A stretch of 64,000 nt of DNA, taken from the NCBI RefSeq assembly GCF_037038585.1, contig NC_092520.1:60540501-60604500 (forward strand), given 5' to 3'. This document shows positions 47,747-60,200 of this stretch, piece after piece. Under the pieces are notes generated by a model, which saw only the letters and a list, made by a program, of their open reading frames with translations, made no database searches and had not been told where the DNA came from. The DNA comes from Patagioenas fasciata. Its lineage: Eukaryota > Chordata > Aves > Columbiformes > Columbidae. The position numbers and the translations under genes were made by a program. The first letter of the stretch is position 1; every line of letters starts with the position of its first letter.

Positions 47747-50436
47747 TGGTCACTGGAAAGCAGTTGCCCAACCCTCCATTGACCTGGCTAACAGATAGCC
47801 CAGTTTGGGTTGACCAGTGGCCATTAACAGAAGAGCGACTGCAAAAGGCACGTGAATTAGTAGAAGAGCAATTAGTTGCAGGCCATATCAAGCCTTCTAC
47901 TAGTCCATGGAATACCCCAATTTTTGTAATACCAAAAAGGAGTGGAAAGTGGCGATTATTACATGACTTGCGAAAGGTAAATGATCAAATGCAAGCCATG
48001 GGTGCTTTACAACCTGGATTACCATCACCTGTAATGTTACCAGAAAATTGGCATATTCTAATTATAGATTTAAAGGATTGTTTCTTTACCATTCCTTTAC
48101 ATGAGCAAGATACACAGCGTTTTGCATTTACACTGCCTTCAGTAAACAAAGCGGAACCAGCTAAAAGGTATGAGTGGGTAGTGCTACCGCAAGGTATGAA
48201 AAATTCTCCTACACTGTGCCAAATGTATGTTGCATGGGCACTTCAACCTATTCGTGCATCATGGAAACAAACAATTATTTATCATTATATGGATGATATT
48301 CTGTTCTGTCAACAAGCTGAGTTCACAGAAAGTTCCATAGTCCAAATTACGATCAAACTCAAAGAAAAGGGGTTGGTTATAGCTCCAGAGAAAGTTCAAA
48401 AGTCTGCACCTTGGAAATACCTTGGTTGGTCCATTTGTGATGCACAGATTCGTCCACAAAAAATTGAATTACATACTGATTTACAAACTTTAAACGATGT
48501 CCAAAAATTGTTAGGGGACATACAATGGATTAGAAATTGTGTAGGCATTACTAACAATGATATAGCACCTCTTACTTCACTTCTAAAAGGAGGTGATCCA
48601 GCTAAGAAAATAAGCTTAGAGTCCGTGCATCTCAAATGTCTTTCTGATATTACACAAAAAGTACAGACAAATTGGTCTAGCCGAAGACTTTCTGATCGAC
48701 CAATTTCCCTCCTTATTAGCAATCTAGAACATCCGTGTGCAATCATCTGCCAGTGGCAAAACAAAAACGGGGAATTCCCCATAGATCTTGCTACAGATTC
48801 TTCCTTTTGTGCCACTGTCAGATTGAAAACAGAAAATGATTTACGATTATTAGAGTGGATTTTTCTCAGTGTCCAACCAAAATTCAGTATTCAAACGAGA
48901 CCAGAAGCAATTGGAGAATTGATTCGAAAAGGAAGATCTCGAATATTAGAAATTAGTGGTCAGGAACCAGATGATATCAGTATTCCGATAAATGGAGCCG
49001 ATTTAGAATGGTGGCTGAGACATTCGATGCCTATACAGAATGCATTATTAGGATTTATAGGCAAGGTACATTCACGACAACCAAAAGGTAAACTATGGCA
49101 ATTCCTTAGAACAAATCAGTGGTTAGAGAGAAGCAAAGTAAAAGCAAAACCTGTTGAAGGCCTTACAGTATATACAGATGCAGGAAAACGAAGACACCAG
49201 GCAGCATGTGTCTGGCAAGAGAATAGTCAATGGAAACAGCATTTAATTGAAGGTTCAAAAGAGGATTCATTGCAGACTTTAGAGCTCACAGCAGTAATAT
49301 GGGCCTTAAATAATTGGCTGAAATTTGCTTTAAATGTTGTCACAGATTCTTTGTATGTAGCAGGTGTAATACCCAGAATGGAAAATGCCCTGTTAAGACA
49401 ATCGAATAATCCTCAATTAGGAAAATTGTTTGTACAATTGAGAGCTATTTTAAATCAAAGAAAAGAACCCTGTTGTGTGATTCACATCCGCAGTCATCAA
49501 TGGAATCTTGGTCTAGGTGAAGGAAATCAAATTGCAGATAGTTTAGTAAGTTCAGTACAGCACATGCCTCCAACAGATAAATTCCAACAAGCGAGACAAA
49601 GCCATGAGAGCTTTCATCAGAATGCCAGAGGTCTCCAAAGACAATTCGATTTAACTTTAAATGAAGCAAGAAGTATTGTACAGGCATGTCCTCAGTGTGG
49701 AAGCCAGATGTTAGGTATAGGAATCGGTGTCAATCCTCGAGGTTTAAAAGCCTTAGAAGTATGGCAAATGGATGTGACACATGTGCCAGAATTTGGAAGA
49801 CTTAAATATGTGCATGTCACAATTGATACTTTTTCAAAAATGATATGGGCTACTGCTTTACCAGGAGAAAAAGCACTACATGTATGTAAACATCTTACAG
49901 CTTGTTTTGCTGTAATGGGTGTCCCAGAAAAGATTAAGACAGACAATGGCCCTGCCTATGTTAGCCAGAAAGTTAGAACTTTTCTAATGAAATGGGGAGT
50001 GAAACACGTTACAGGTATACCTCATTCCCCAACAGGCCAAGGAATCATCGAGAGAGCACATCAAATGATTAAAGGGTATTTGAGCAAACAGAAGCAGGAA
50101 GAGTTAGATTGTCAACAGCGTTTAGCAAAGGTGTTGTTTACCTTGAATTATTTATGTCTAACTGGAGATCATGAGGAGCCTCCTGTGATCATTCATCATT
50201 ATCAGATCAGACTAGGAAGGAAAAACACTTTACCGGAATTCATGGTGAGATATCGTGATCCCACCACTGGATTGTGGAAGGGACCAGTACCTGTTATTTT
50301 TAATGGTAGAGGGTATATGTGTCTCTCCACAGATCAAGGTCCATTGTGGGTTCCAAGCCGAGCAGTAAAGCCGGAGTTGAAACAAACTCAATCAAGTCAA
50401 CTCCCTGCAGCAGAACCTTCGGAGGTCACAGAGTGA
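47746..50436 (+). CDS. pol: Pol: reverse transcriptase, RNase H and integrase, intact frame
   Basis: 896 codons without interruption, numbered from the GTG at 47746 (the frame is open from 47698 and would be entered by -1 frameshift from protease). Reverse transcriptase: D108 in IIDLKD, LPQGMKNSP (148-156) and YMDD (181-184). RNase H: D478, E513, D534 and D598 in GNQIAD. Integrase: zinc-binding H620, H624, C648, C651; catalytic D676, D733 and E769 with the standard 35-residue D-E spacing; then a C-terminal domain with GPVPVIFNGRGYMCLSTDQG (846-865) and LWVPSRAVKPEL (867-878). All catalytic residues are present, so the enzymes could be active in sequence terms. The protein would copy RNA into cDNA from the tRNA primer and insert it with a 6-bp target duplication. 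LPQG-YMDD and the class II type C-terminus agree with an alpha/betaretroviral affinity. Confidence 0.95.
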   Translation: MVTGKQLPNPPLTWLTDSPVWVDQWPLTEERLQKARELVEEQLVAGHIKPSTSPWNTPIFVIPKRSGKWRLLHDLRKVNDQMQAMGALQPGLPSPVMLPENWHILIIDLKDCFFTIPLHEQDTQRFAFTLPSVNKAEPAKRYEWVVLPQGMKNSPTLCQMYVAWALQPIRASWKQTIIYHYMDDILFCQQAEFTESSIVQITIKLKEKGLVIAPEKVQKSAPWKYLGWSICDAQIRPQKIELHTDLQTLNDVQKLLGDIQWIRNCVGITNNDIAPLTSLLKGGDPAKKISLESVHLKCLSDITQKVQTNWSSRRLSDRPISLLISNLEHPCAIICQWQNKNGEFPIDLATDSSFCATVRLKTENDLRLLEWIFLSVQPKFSIQTRPEAIGELIRKGRSRILEISGQEPDDISIPINGADLEWWLRHSMPIQNALLGFIGKVHSRQPKGKLWQFLRTNQWLERSKVKAKPVEGLTVYTDAGKRRHQAACVWQENSQWKQHLIEGSKEDSLQTLELTAVIWALNNWLKFALNVVTDSLYVAGVIPRMENALLRQSNNPQLGKLFVQLRAILNQRKEPCCVIHIRSHQWNLGLGEGNQIADSLVSSVQHMPPTDKFQQARQSHESFHQNARGLQRQFDLTLNEARSIVQACPQCGSQMLGIGIGVNPRGLKALEVWQMDVTHVPEFGRLKYVHVTIDTFSKMIWATALPGEKALHVCKHLTACFAVMGVPEKIKTDNGPAYVSQKVRTFLMKWGVKHVTGIPHSPTGQGIIERAHQMIKGYLSKQKQEELDCQQRLAKVLFTLNYLCLTGDHEEPPVIIHHYQIRLGRKNTLPEFMVRYRDPTTGLWKGPVPVIFNGRGYMCLSTDQGPLWVPSRAVKPELKQTQSSQLPAAEPSEVTE

Positions 50437-50563
50437 GGTGTAACCTTTGCATTGATTTAGCTGTGACATGTATGCGTACTATAGTTATATAAGTAGATCT
50501 TTAAACACCACTAGCTCTTGAGTAAGTTTATCAACACCCAGCACATCGTTTGTTATAAGTTGA
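50437..50563 (+). other. Short spacer where env surface region should be
   Basis: Only 127 bases separate the pol stop from the start of the env-like frame; a full env would need roughly 1.5-2 kb. The stretch is AT-rich with stops in all forward frames, and I cannot tell which part is leftover env and which is unrelated. Confidence 0.6.
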
Positions 50564-50947
50564 GTATCTTTAAACCAAAGTTCTTGGAATTTGTTTAATC
50601 AATCCATTGCGATATTTAAACGGCAATGGAATACCTCAGGTTTATTGCAAAGTGCACTGTTTACGTTGATTGTTGTTGTTATTTATATGTTATGTATAAG
50701 TTGTTTTTTATCACATATCAAAAAAGGATTAGAACACACAGCTAATCAATCCTGGCTTGTCCAAAAAGAAAAAAAAAAAGGAGGAATTGTGGAGAGTCTC
50801 TGGCTGTGTGCTGTGAACAAGCCAGGGCTTGATGCGGCTGTGCTACACGGAAGGATTTCCCTGAGACACCAGAGACAAAAGGAAAGTAAACAGGAGCCGC
50901 TCTGCTCTCGACCCAGGCTGCAGGAGGGGCGTTGCCGCTGCGCATGA
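50564..50947 (+). pseudogene. env: env remnant: transmembrane anchor and cytoplasmic tail
   Basis: After a TGA at 50561 the frame reads a short polar stretch (with NQS and W residues), then a hydrophobic segment of about 22 residues (LLQSALFTLIVVVIYMLCISCF) described here only by type: a single membrane span. A basic, Lys-rich tail follows, crosses the polypurine tract as KKKGGIVE and runs into the 3' LTR. This matches the C-terminal end of a class II env transmembrane subunit, which normally overlaps the polypurine tract in the same way. No start codon, signal peptide, surface subunit, cleavage site or fusion peptide remains, so it is a fragment and not a functional envelope. Alternatively the hydrophobic frame is fortuitous; its position argues against that. 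Confidence 0.6.
50763..50787 (+). promoter_or_regulatory. Polypurine tract
   Basis: A nearly pure purine run (A-rich, then GGAGGAATT) ends directly at the TG of the 3' LTR. It is the RNase H-resistant primer for plus-strand synthesis and fixes the upstream LTR boundary. Confidence 0.92.
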
Positions 50948-51238
50948 ACAGTCTGTGAACAGTGCCCTGCAGCCAATCACCATAGTGGGGGGGGATGAGT
51001 GACTGTGAGTGTAACCAATTGTAGCCTGCACTTGCCGCATGGCCTTTTGGTATAGAGTATATAAGGCTTGGAAAAACGTGGTCTCGGGGACATTGATATT
51101 CAGTGTTGTTTAAGAGTTCATTAAAGAGTACGGATGGTAAATTCACATTGAATTAGACTCCTTACTCTCGCCCGGCCCGCCCGTTCGATCAAAGAGCTTA
51201 TGCCGGCGTCTGGATTCGTCGAATTTGCTACCGCCACA
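50788..51238 (+). repeat. 3' LTR, 451 bp
   Basis: Identical to the 5' LTR in my reading, with the TATA box at 51058-51064 and ATTAAA at 51120-51125. Because the promoter elements are intact it could also start transcription rightward into host DNA. Confidence 0.97.
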
Positions 51239-51244
51239 GTCATC
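51239..51244. repeat. Target-site duplication, right copy (GTCATC)
   Basis: A perfect repeat of the six bases before the 5' LTR. The host sequence CCATGTCATCTTCATCAC is restored if the provirus and one copy are removed in thought. Confidence 0.95.
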
Positions 51245-54200
51245 TTCATCACATTGCCCCACATCACACACAACAGCCTCTTGCCATGCACCCTGCTATC
51301 ACCACATTAGGGTGTTCTCCTTGTATCTTGACCAAGTGCTTCAGACATGGTGCCTTTGAGGTGGCACTGCAGACCTGCTTGTTTTGATAGACATTTGAGA
51401 TAGACAGAAAGAAGAATGGGGCAGAGCTTGAGCATGTACTATGAATCATGGGTCTGTGAGACCATTATTTAGTTTTGTAGCTTTAAATAACTGGCAGAGT
51501 CCTTGGAGTGTGGGGTGGGATTTGGTATGTTTTTTGAGTCACATAAATAAAGTTTGTCAGCTTGACGTAGGGGGACACTTTCAGCAGCGCCTGGGGGAAT
51601 TGAGAGCACAAATCCCCCTGACTTAATTAACAAAACACATTAAGAAAATCATGAAGGTATTATTTTCCAAACATATAAACCAAGGTTGGAACATAAATGG
51701 TTTTCATTTCATTATATACCTGACATTTGTTCATCCTATGAAAGATAATGTCAACACTTAACTATCTGATAGCTGGTTTTATGACTCTCTTAATAAATGA
51801 CATAGTCCCACCTTTTTCCTTTATCTGTATTACTGCTGTTAGCAAAAATAGATTGCCATAGTCACCTTATTTTTGGTACAAAGTACTTGATTTAGTAGTA
51901 GTGGTTACTTACTAATTAGTAATTATTTTCTGTATGTCCTGGCTGCTTCTTGATCTATATGTTTTGGTGCTGCTACAGGGAAACCCTTGTGTACTGAGAC
52001 TGTGGGGACCTATATATGTATACAGGCAGAAAAATCTCACCCATAAGTAGGTCTTTTCTATTCAGCTCCTCACCTTTCATGAAGGAATTCATTAAATTTC
52101 AAAAGAGAATAGGAAAACAAACTGGCTTCTTCAGTGAAGTAAACAGTACAATTACAAGAACTCTATTTCAAGCTAGACATAAAAAGCAATCACCTAGAAC
52201 AATAAAAATCATACTCCAGATGACAGAAAACAATAGACTCCATATTGTATATATACTCACTTGTGCCTTTTATAGACTGAGTAGAGTCCAGGACATGAGG
52301 CTGAAATTTAATGTGAAGGTTGTCATACCTGACTTCAAGGTCAGTATTATCTGTTTAATCTACTTAAGTAGTGAAACAAAATTACATAAAACTATTTAAC
52401 AGACTAAGGAAATGGAGGATAATGAGAACACCTCTCTTCAGTCAAGTTATTTGTATACCTATGTAGAAACACAGGTCTCCCTGGAATCCTTGTCTCATCA
52501 TGGGACACTGACAGATTTCTCCAGAGGACAATTCAGAACAGAAGTCCAACAAAAGCTATGTCTATCTGCAAAAACTGAGAGCCTTTCTCACTTTCCAGGA
52601 GGCACAGATACATCTGTCTTGGGTGAAAAAATACTGTTTTCCCTTCCCTGCCTCTCCTCTTCCTGTGGAGCAGATCCTGAGGTGTTTCGACCTGACTTTT
52701 GGTGGAGGCTCAGCCTCACTCCTGGTTGTGCAGGGGAGACATCTCCAGCCTCACAGAGGCCCTGGTTCAGCTCCTGGCTGAGAGCAGCAGAAACATGGAT
52801 TTATGTGAAGGCTGAAAGACCGATAACACCAGCACTATGTGGCATCTCTCAGTGCATCCCTGTGACCAGGTAGCCTCTCTGCCTGCCTCCACATGCCCCA
52901 GTCAGTCCCAAAGCAAACATGGAGTTATACCAAAACCAAGAGAAGAGACAGATGGTCAACAAATGACAGCGGGTCTGGGCTTGCTGCACCTTACAGTTGC
53001 ACACCTGTGTTTTGTTAGCTGTGATAAAGAAGCTTAGGTAGGACATAAGAGCATCCTGGACATGCTGCTTCCATTTTGTGGCTTCAAAAATGCATCGTAT
53101 CCTGAGTATTCCTATAGAATCGTGCCACAGGAAATTATGAAGCTTTAGTTCACAACACAATGTAGAGCATATACAACTGTTTTACATCTTCTCTTGACAA
53201 ACTGCACTTGTTCATTTCTTCTGCCCTTATCTTCTCAAAAGTCAATCATTCCACTCAGCCAAAATTCCTTCAAACACACCTCAGTTTTATTCTCAGTGCA
53301 GACTGCAGGATTTCAAAGGGACTGAAAAGGAGACTTTACTGCATCCAGACCTGTCTGAAACTCATCAATTTCCATCCTCAGATTTTTATCAGTGTCCTTG
53401 GTTTTAGTTTCTGTGGGGTTTTCTCTCATGAAACTCAGTTTAAATTCCAGGCTCAAATAAACCAAAATTTCTCCAAGTGTAACACGGTAAGAAAAAAAGC
53501 TGAACCTTGACATGCCAGATACAGGTAATCATAAATCAATCAAGATTCACTTAAAATTAACCGTAGGTTTATGTGAAAGGTTCATTATTTTAGTTAACAT
53601 TTTGACAAACCTGGCTGAGTTTTCAGAATGTGTGGGTGCAGGTTTTATAACACGAGCTTTCACAGCTCCAGTCATCACCTGCGCTCTGCACTCTGTACAT
53701 GCATTACAAAATAAGCCCTGGTTCTGGTCTCTTTACTGAGAGAAGTCAGATACAGTCCCTGAAAGTTAACTGACATCTCTGAAAAAACATCCTGCTTACA
53801 GCATTTATATGCTTTCCTTAAAAGAATGTATTGAATTTACAGAGAAATTCATGTTTACTTGGTAGATCATAGTTCTCAGGAACAGAGTGCATATTTGGAC
53901 TGAATTTCTTTATATAAATATGCCAACTCTCGGGAAAGGAAATAAAAAGTTTTAAAGCTAAAACCCGGATCACAGATTTAATTTGACTGCAAATACTGCT
54001 AGATACAAAGTACACTTTATAAAAGCATGATGATTTCACTTGAGTCCTTCCTTTAACTTTCATGTTAATTTTTCTTGAGAAAATTGTTTCATTTTCAGGC
54101 TGAACTTGCTTTTGCAGCTACTTTTATGCCTGCAGCTTTGTGTAATCTGGAGTTCCACTTACTGAAGACCGATATTCTCCCAAGATTGGTGTATCTCAGT

Positions 54201-57200
54201 GCCACAAAACACCCACTTGACATTTGGTGAGGACAGGAAATAAGGCAAAGGGCATAATATGGTTAAAAGTCAAAAGCTATAAATACTTCCAGCTTTTGAA
54301 ATATTCAGCATCTTAATAGAGCTACATACAAAGTTCAAATAAAAAGCACTCCAGGTTCTTTTTTCATGTTGTTCCTGGTTTGTGCTCAGAACTCATATCA
54401 CATTCAGAGTTTGATTTGTTGATCATTTAATGTATTTATGAATAGAGATCAACATGAAAAGTGAAATCAAAATAATGCTGGTGCAGTAATGTTAGGATTC
54501 TCAGAGCACTCTTAGTATTTTCTCACATTGCTCAAAAAAAATACTCCCATAAATCTTTTATTTTTTTCACAAAACAAGACAGTTGCTGACCACTTCACCA
54601 ATGCCCAGATCTAGAAATGTAGTAAAACATCCAGCTCACAATTAGGCTTCTAATTCCTACTAAAATCAAAGGAATTAAGAAACTGTATTTTTTAGGTACA
54701 TTAAGATCTTTCTGAATGCAAATTCTCAGTTACTGCATAAAGATAACAAGAAAAACAGTGTGTAAGATGTTGCCAGAGTTAAGCATGGAGGGTCAATCAA
54801 GGCAAAGTGTAAGAAAGTCATTGAGTACTGGCTCACATTATCATTGTTTGCATAAGAATAACATTCCCCTTACACACACACAAGCAATGTAGACAGAGCA
54901 TGTGAAAGGTGGCCAACAGTGTCTACTTAACTCGGTTCTCAATTCAATACCAATTTATCCTGGACCCACAGTGAAAGGACCTTAGAGAAAGTGGCTAGAC
55001 CACAGATGCTTAAAAGCAGAGCCAGCTACACAGGGCAAATAATCAGGGAAATTCTCTGGGGCCCTAAGGGGAGAAAAGGATAGCACTCCTCTAAACTAGG
55101 TAGAGATGCAAGTCGTCCAGCAGGTGGGTGTGAGGAGGGAGCGGCTCATGACTAAATCTCTGCCTAAGAATCCAGCTGTCTACTGCCAGCACCCTGCAAA
55201 GGTATGTAGGTGCCTACCACCCCTTCCAAGAAATTGCACTCAGTGTCTAAATTATATCTCAAGCACCTATGTGAACTTTCGGGTTCATGGTCACTTTCAA
55301 AATATAAGTCCTCTTCTCTCTGTTTGGCAGGAAAAAAAATCTCCTTTGTTCCTTTATGTTGTCAGAATTAATTCATAAATTCTGGTACAATGCTCTGAAA
55401 AATGGTGGACATTATTTTAAGAGTAAATAGGAGCATTATATTCTTTGTGGTGTTAAGCAGTTATGTAACTGTGTTGGACTTGTGCCAGAGTTAAGCTCCA
55501 GTAGTTTATGAAGGAGCTCTGTTAGTTCTTGTAATGATAAATCAGGGTAAATGAAGGAAGCATTCTTGTTTCTGGCAGGTACATTCCAACACTGGCTGCA
55601 ATAAAATGAAATCAGCTACCTCTGTGCAGCCTCATTCTTGATATTATCTGAAAAAATACCTTTTTTGTCCACTACTGTGCATGTCTTTTCCCTGGGTAAG
55701 GGTCTCTCAAAGATTCCTGGAACATCTGGTTGTGAAATGACAGCCCAAAGCTATTTAATCCCTCCGTTTTCCTATTTAAGATTATACGTGCTATTTTTAA
55801 TACCAGTGATAAAATCTTACTCTCACTTAAGCTGTGGCTATTGTACTCAAGAGTTGAGCATTTAGCTAGTTTGTCTGGAGCGTTTGGCAGCAACATTGCT
55901 CTTGGAAAGAGATTTTTGACAGAGATATTTTGGCCATCATTTCTATTATGAAAAGAAATCAGACAAGTGTCTCTCACTGAAAGCTGCTCTAGGAAAAAAA
56001 AAAAATATAAAGCAAATTAGGATGGAGAAGGTGAAAGGAAGTACTCATCCAGCCAATGGCTCAGCAGCACTCTTGAATCCCAGAGCAGCTTGTTTAGGAA
56101 GCAGAAAACTCCTGGTTTTGCTAATAGTAACCCAGTTCCAGTTCCTTTACGTGTGGAGAGCCTTGCTTCAGTTGGTCTGTCAGTGTCGTAAATTCAATAG
56201 CATACTCACAGCAGATCAAATTGACATAATGTTAAAACACCGGTCACTCAACTGTGCTAAGACTCCCAGTGCTATTGACACTTACTGAGATGACCCAGTA
56301 CTTGCATATCAGCAAGTGAGACGTTTTTAGAATAAGTCTCCAATATAAAGGGCTTTTGTGAAAAAAAAAAAAAAAAAAAAGAAAGAAAAAAAAAGCTAAT
56401 TATTTACCACAGTAGAGAAGTAGGAGGAATAGAATTCATTGTTTCTGTGAGACCACAAAAGTGCCTGTAAGGGGTTTTTTTGTTTGTTTTTAATCTATCT
56501 ATATTGAAGCAATTTTTTTCTCAGTCTGGGTATGTACAGCCTAAACCATTTTCTCCATATAATAATTTTACTCTGCTGAGAGGCAGCAGCACTTGGGGAG
56601 GGGTAAAGAACTCTAGAAAAGCTAAGTCTTTTTCTACATCCAGTTTTTCCACTTAAAAGCTTGACACTGCCTGCTTTTCATCAGACTTTGTTTATTTGTT
56701 TGCTTTTAATTTCAAAGGCTTTTTAACAGATTTGAACAGAAAAGTGAAAACAGCGAGGGTTTGATAATTGCAATCTTTTGCAATCAAATTTATGACATTT
56801 ATAAATATAGATGCATGGATTAAAATTTCTAGACAATGGAATATTGTTATTGGCCAACATCCTAGGCTGCATACCTGGTATGCTGAGGTATAATCAAGCA
56901 TAGAGTAGGGTTTTATGTGTGAAAGCAATGCTTGACTGGATTTAAATGGTTTTGATTGGAGCTGATATGATGCATAGTTGGACATAATGTTCATAATTGC
57001 CTGTTTTTCTTGGCAAACAACAAGGTGCTTGATGACCGCTTTCTGAGATGTTCACATCTATTTGTGAAGTGTGCCACAATTTAACGGTTATTCTAAGCAA
57101 GCTAGTGTTGTAGTCCTCTGACTTTGAGAGAGTGCATTACTTATTGACTTAATTTCCTCATTACAGCAGAATTGCAGTATCTCCTCTGTCAAGGTTGAAA

Positions 57201-60200
57201 CTCGGTCTTGTTTTAAAGACAATTCCCACAAACATCTTCGCTCTTTCTCCTGTACTTTCTTCATTTTCCTATACACATCCTACTAACCATCACCAAAATT
57301 CAGTCAAATCCGCAAGCAGTCTCAGATAGACTAATTTTATCTTTTTTCATTAGTGTTTGAGACAATCCCAAGGAGGTGTTTTGGGATATGCAACACAGAG
57401 CTATGATGATCCTAGCCACATTGACACAAGTGTGTGCATACACATATATTTTCACCCTCCAAGGCACAGCTCTGCCCCAGAAAGGCATATGTTCACTATC
57501 TGACTTGAAAAATGTCTTTCTGGGTGTGACACATTAACATTTTCCAGGCTGGAATTAAGAACACTCAAATTCTCCTCAAACAGGGCTTCTGCTATTTGCA
57601 TAACCTTATAGAACTATTTACAAGCTCTTTCTAAATGCTGGGGCATTGAGGATGCCTTGCCTGTTCTGTTGGGGTTTTTTTGTTTGTTTTTCTTGCAGAA
57701 TGATCTGAGGTCTTTATTGTCTTTATCTACAGTTGCCTCCTGGGACATACCTTACCATGCTCTGATGGTTCCTCTGTCATACAAATCTACCACCTATAAG
57801 ATTGCATAATACCTGCAATCAGGATACATGCTCAGTTTGTTTTTCCCCAGTCTTCTTTTCTGGTATCTTTCAGCAGTATTTGCTCTGTCCCTCTCTTAGT
57901 TACCATCTATTTCACTGCCATCAATATCCTTACTCCATGCCAGTCTGTTTTCTTGATGCCTTGCTCCAGCTTTTCCCAGATCTGAAAAAACAGCTTAGCA
58001 ATTGGTCCACCCAAATCCATACAACATATTCATGTATTTTCTCCAAGTTTGGACAATCACAGGAGTTTCCAAATGAGATAGCATTTCATATTCTTACGTA
58101 GAACTTTGAAGCTGCCTGTGTACATAGTCATCTCGGTTGATCTTTGGTATAAATACAAGAGACCTAATTGACACAGATGGTAGAAAGGTTTCAACACTGG
58201 AAGGGACTGCCCATGTGCAAAGTGGTGTGAAGAGGTGAAAAAGTTCCATTCAAGATTTGGTGGGACCTTGGCACCAAAAAATCAGATGCTACACACCTAT
58301 TATGCTTCTCAAAATAAATGGGCAGAAACTCAGCACCTCTCTATCCTCATAACTTACAAGCTGTCAATTCCAGGTCAGAGAAATTATTAGTTTCTCATCT
58401 CTGAAACAACACAAAAGCTATGTGGTGAGCTGACACATAAAACTGCTCCTTGAGCAGGAGTGAAGGATGTGCCCACCTGGAAAACCAAACCTCTTGTTCT
58501 TATGACAGAGGATGACCAATCCCACAGTCCAGCCCTTAATGAGACAATCAACCTGAGCATCAGAGGAAGCCAAACATTTCTCAAAAAAAAAAAAAAAGTC
58601 AATTAAGTCCTAATTGTCTAATGCAAAGTCATCCTGAAGACTGTGCCCTAATGCAGGGGAAGAAAGCAGACCATGAATGTAAAGCATAAAAACCCTCAAA
58701 CTAAGATAATGGAGGGGACAACATTAGGCTCCTGAAAATATGGCAGCCAAAAGCAAGTCTTTTTCCTGGACCATTGCCTGCTCATGAAAAGCCAGGAGGC
58801 ATGACTGACTGGGTTGTGTGAGCCATAGACCAAACGTCCCTCTGTATTTCCCAACAAACAAAATCACTTCCACAAATACCAAAATGAGGACCTGGCAGGG
58901 GGAAATGCCTTTTTCATTTCTGCAATATTCCTCCTCTCTTTCTTTGTAATTAGGCCATCTGTAGGGCAAGAGCAGAGAAGTCCCTATTGTGCAGGGAGGA
59001 ACAGCTTCTTCAGCTAGCAGCATGTTGGTGCCCCAGATTGACAGACTTGCTGCATTTGTGACATATTCTCTAGTAGAGCTGGGGCGGGGGAGGAAAGAGT
59101 TCTTTAAAACCATCTAGTAACGTCATTTCTAATCATACAGTCAGAGAACCTTCACAAAAAGTACTTACTTATGGTAAAACTGAAATTCAGACTATCATGT
59201 AATATTCAGCAAATTTACCATTTAAAAGACACAGACTTCACAGTCTTTTCAGTGCAGCTTGGGATTTGGGCATTCCGAGGTAGCTCTGCTCCAGCAGGCC
59301 CTACAAGCAATAAACAGACGTTACCCCACTCATTTGTCAGTTTTTTAGCACATTATAAATTAAAGCACTGAGAAAAGAAGCTGGAGTCTGCTGGTTCTCA
59401 ATGAATGTTGGAATGCTCAGGATTTGCTGATGGCTTTAAGCTTGCTTTATTAAAGAGGGATAAGAGGCTGTGCAGATACACTTGTTCCAGTTTGGTAAAG
59501 TCAGTTGCAAATCAGGTGGTTCAAAGCTAAATAAGAGTGTCTACATGAGTTTAGCACTGATTTAAGTGAGTTATTTTAATGAAAAGCTACAGGTTTGCAT
59601 AAAGGTGAGGCTTCACCTTTCCTGCTCCCCAACAACTGTGCTCAATTCTGCTATATGTGGAAAAAGACAAAGGAGAAGAAGGGGAGAAATGTCTTTGAGA
59701 TAATCTCATTGGAAAGAAAGAAAACAAACGTGTGCCTTGCCTACTCCAGCTGCTTTCCACCCCAGGAGTAACAGTTTGAAGTGAGTTTATGTATAAACAA
59801 TAAACAAGTTATTCCTGGAGCATTTGCTTTGAGCTAGGTTTGTGTGTAAGTTATTGGTTTTGGGAGTGTTGTCAATGTATCTACTTTTTAAAATTAGACT
59901 TTGCATCTCAGGTTCATTAAGATAGCCTTGAGCAAGAGTGTTTTTTCAGCCTTTCTTTTAAGGTATGAAGTGTGAATTTGATGTGTAAAAATAACTTGAG
60001 TGAGGAGTGTCTAAAAATGGAGGAATTAACCACAGTGATATTTATGCAGCCTGGCAATGGATTTCAAGACACCTCTTTAACTCCTTTCTTCCTGCTGTAA
60101 TCTCTCCTTCCTGTTTGCATACTCTATTTGAAAGCTTAAAATTAATGCTTCAAAATGGGGAAAGGATAAAATTTGATCTCTAGTGCTGGTGCACATCTCT

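Larger units (their letters stand above)
45096..51238 (+). mobile_element. Young class II (ERVK-like) endogenous retrovirus, defective
   Basis: A 6143-bp provirus bounded by identical 451-bp LTRs and a 6-bp target duplication. The internal order is PBS, leader, gag (truncated), dUTPase, protease, pol (complete), env remnant, polypurine tract. dUTPase joined to protease ahead of pol, the YMDD box and the frame order gag 0, protease -1, pol -1 are betaretrovirus-like, while the primer-binding site is for initiator methionine tRNA. Loss of nucleocapsid, most of capsid and nearly all of env, with identical LTRs, suggests that a defective genome was copied in with help from another element; deletion soon after insertion is the alternative. 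Confidence 0.97.

Noticed and set aside
51540-51625. AATAAA followed by GC-richer sequence downstream of the provirus, resembling an LTR end
   Set aside because: No TATA box, no matching TG/CA boundaries and no repeat partner in the window, so the signal alone is too common.
52412-52873. 153-codon ATG frame in host DNA
   Set aside because: No domain, signal peptide, splice signals or codon pattern that I recognise. A frame of this length is possible by chance in a 64-kb six-frame scan, though conservation would settle it.
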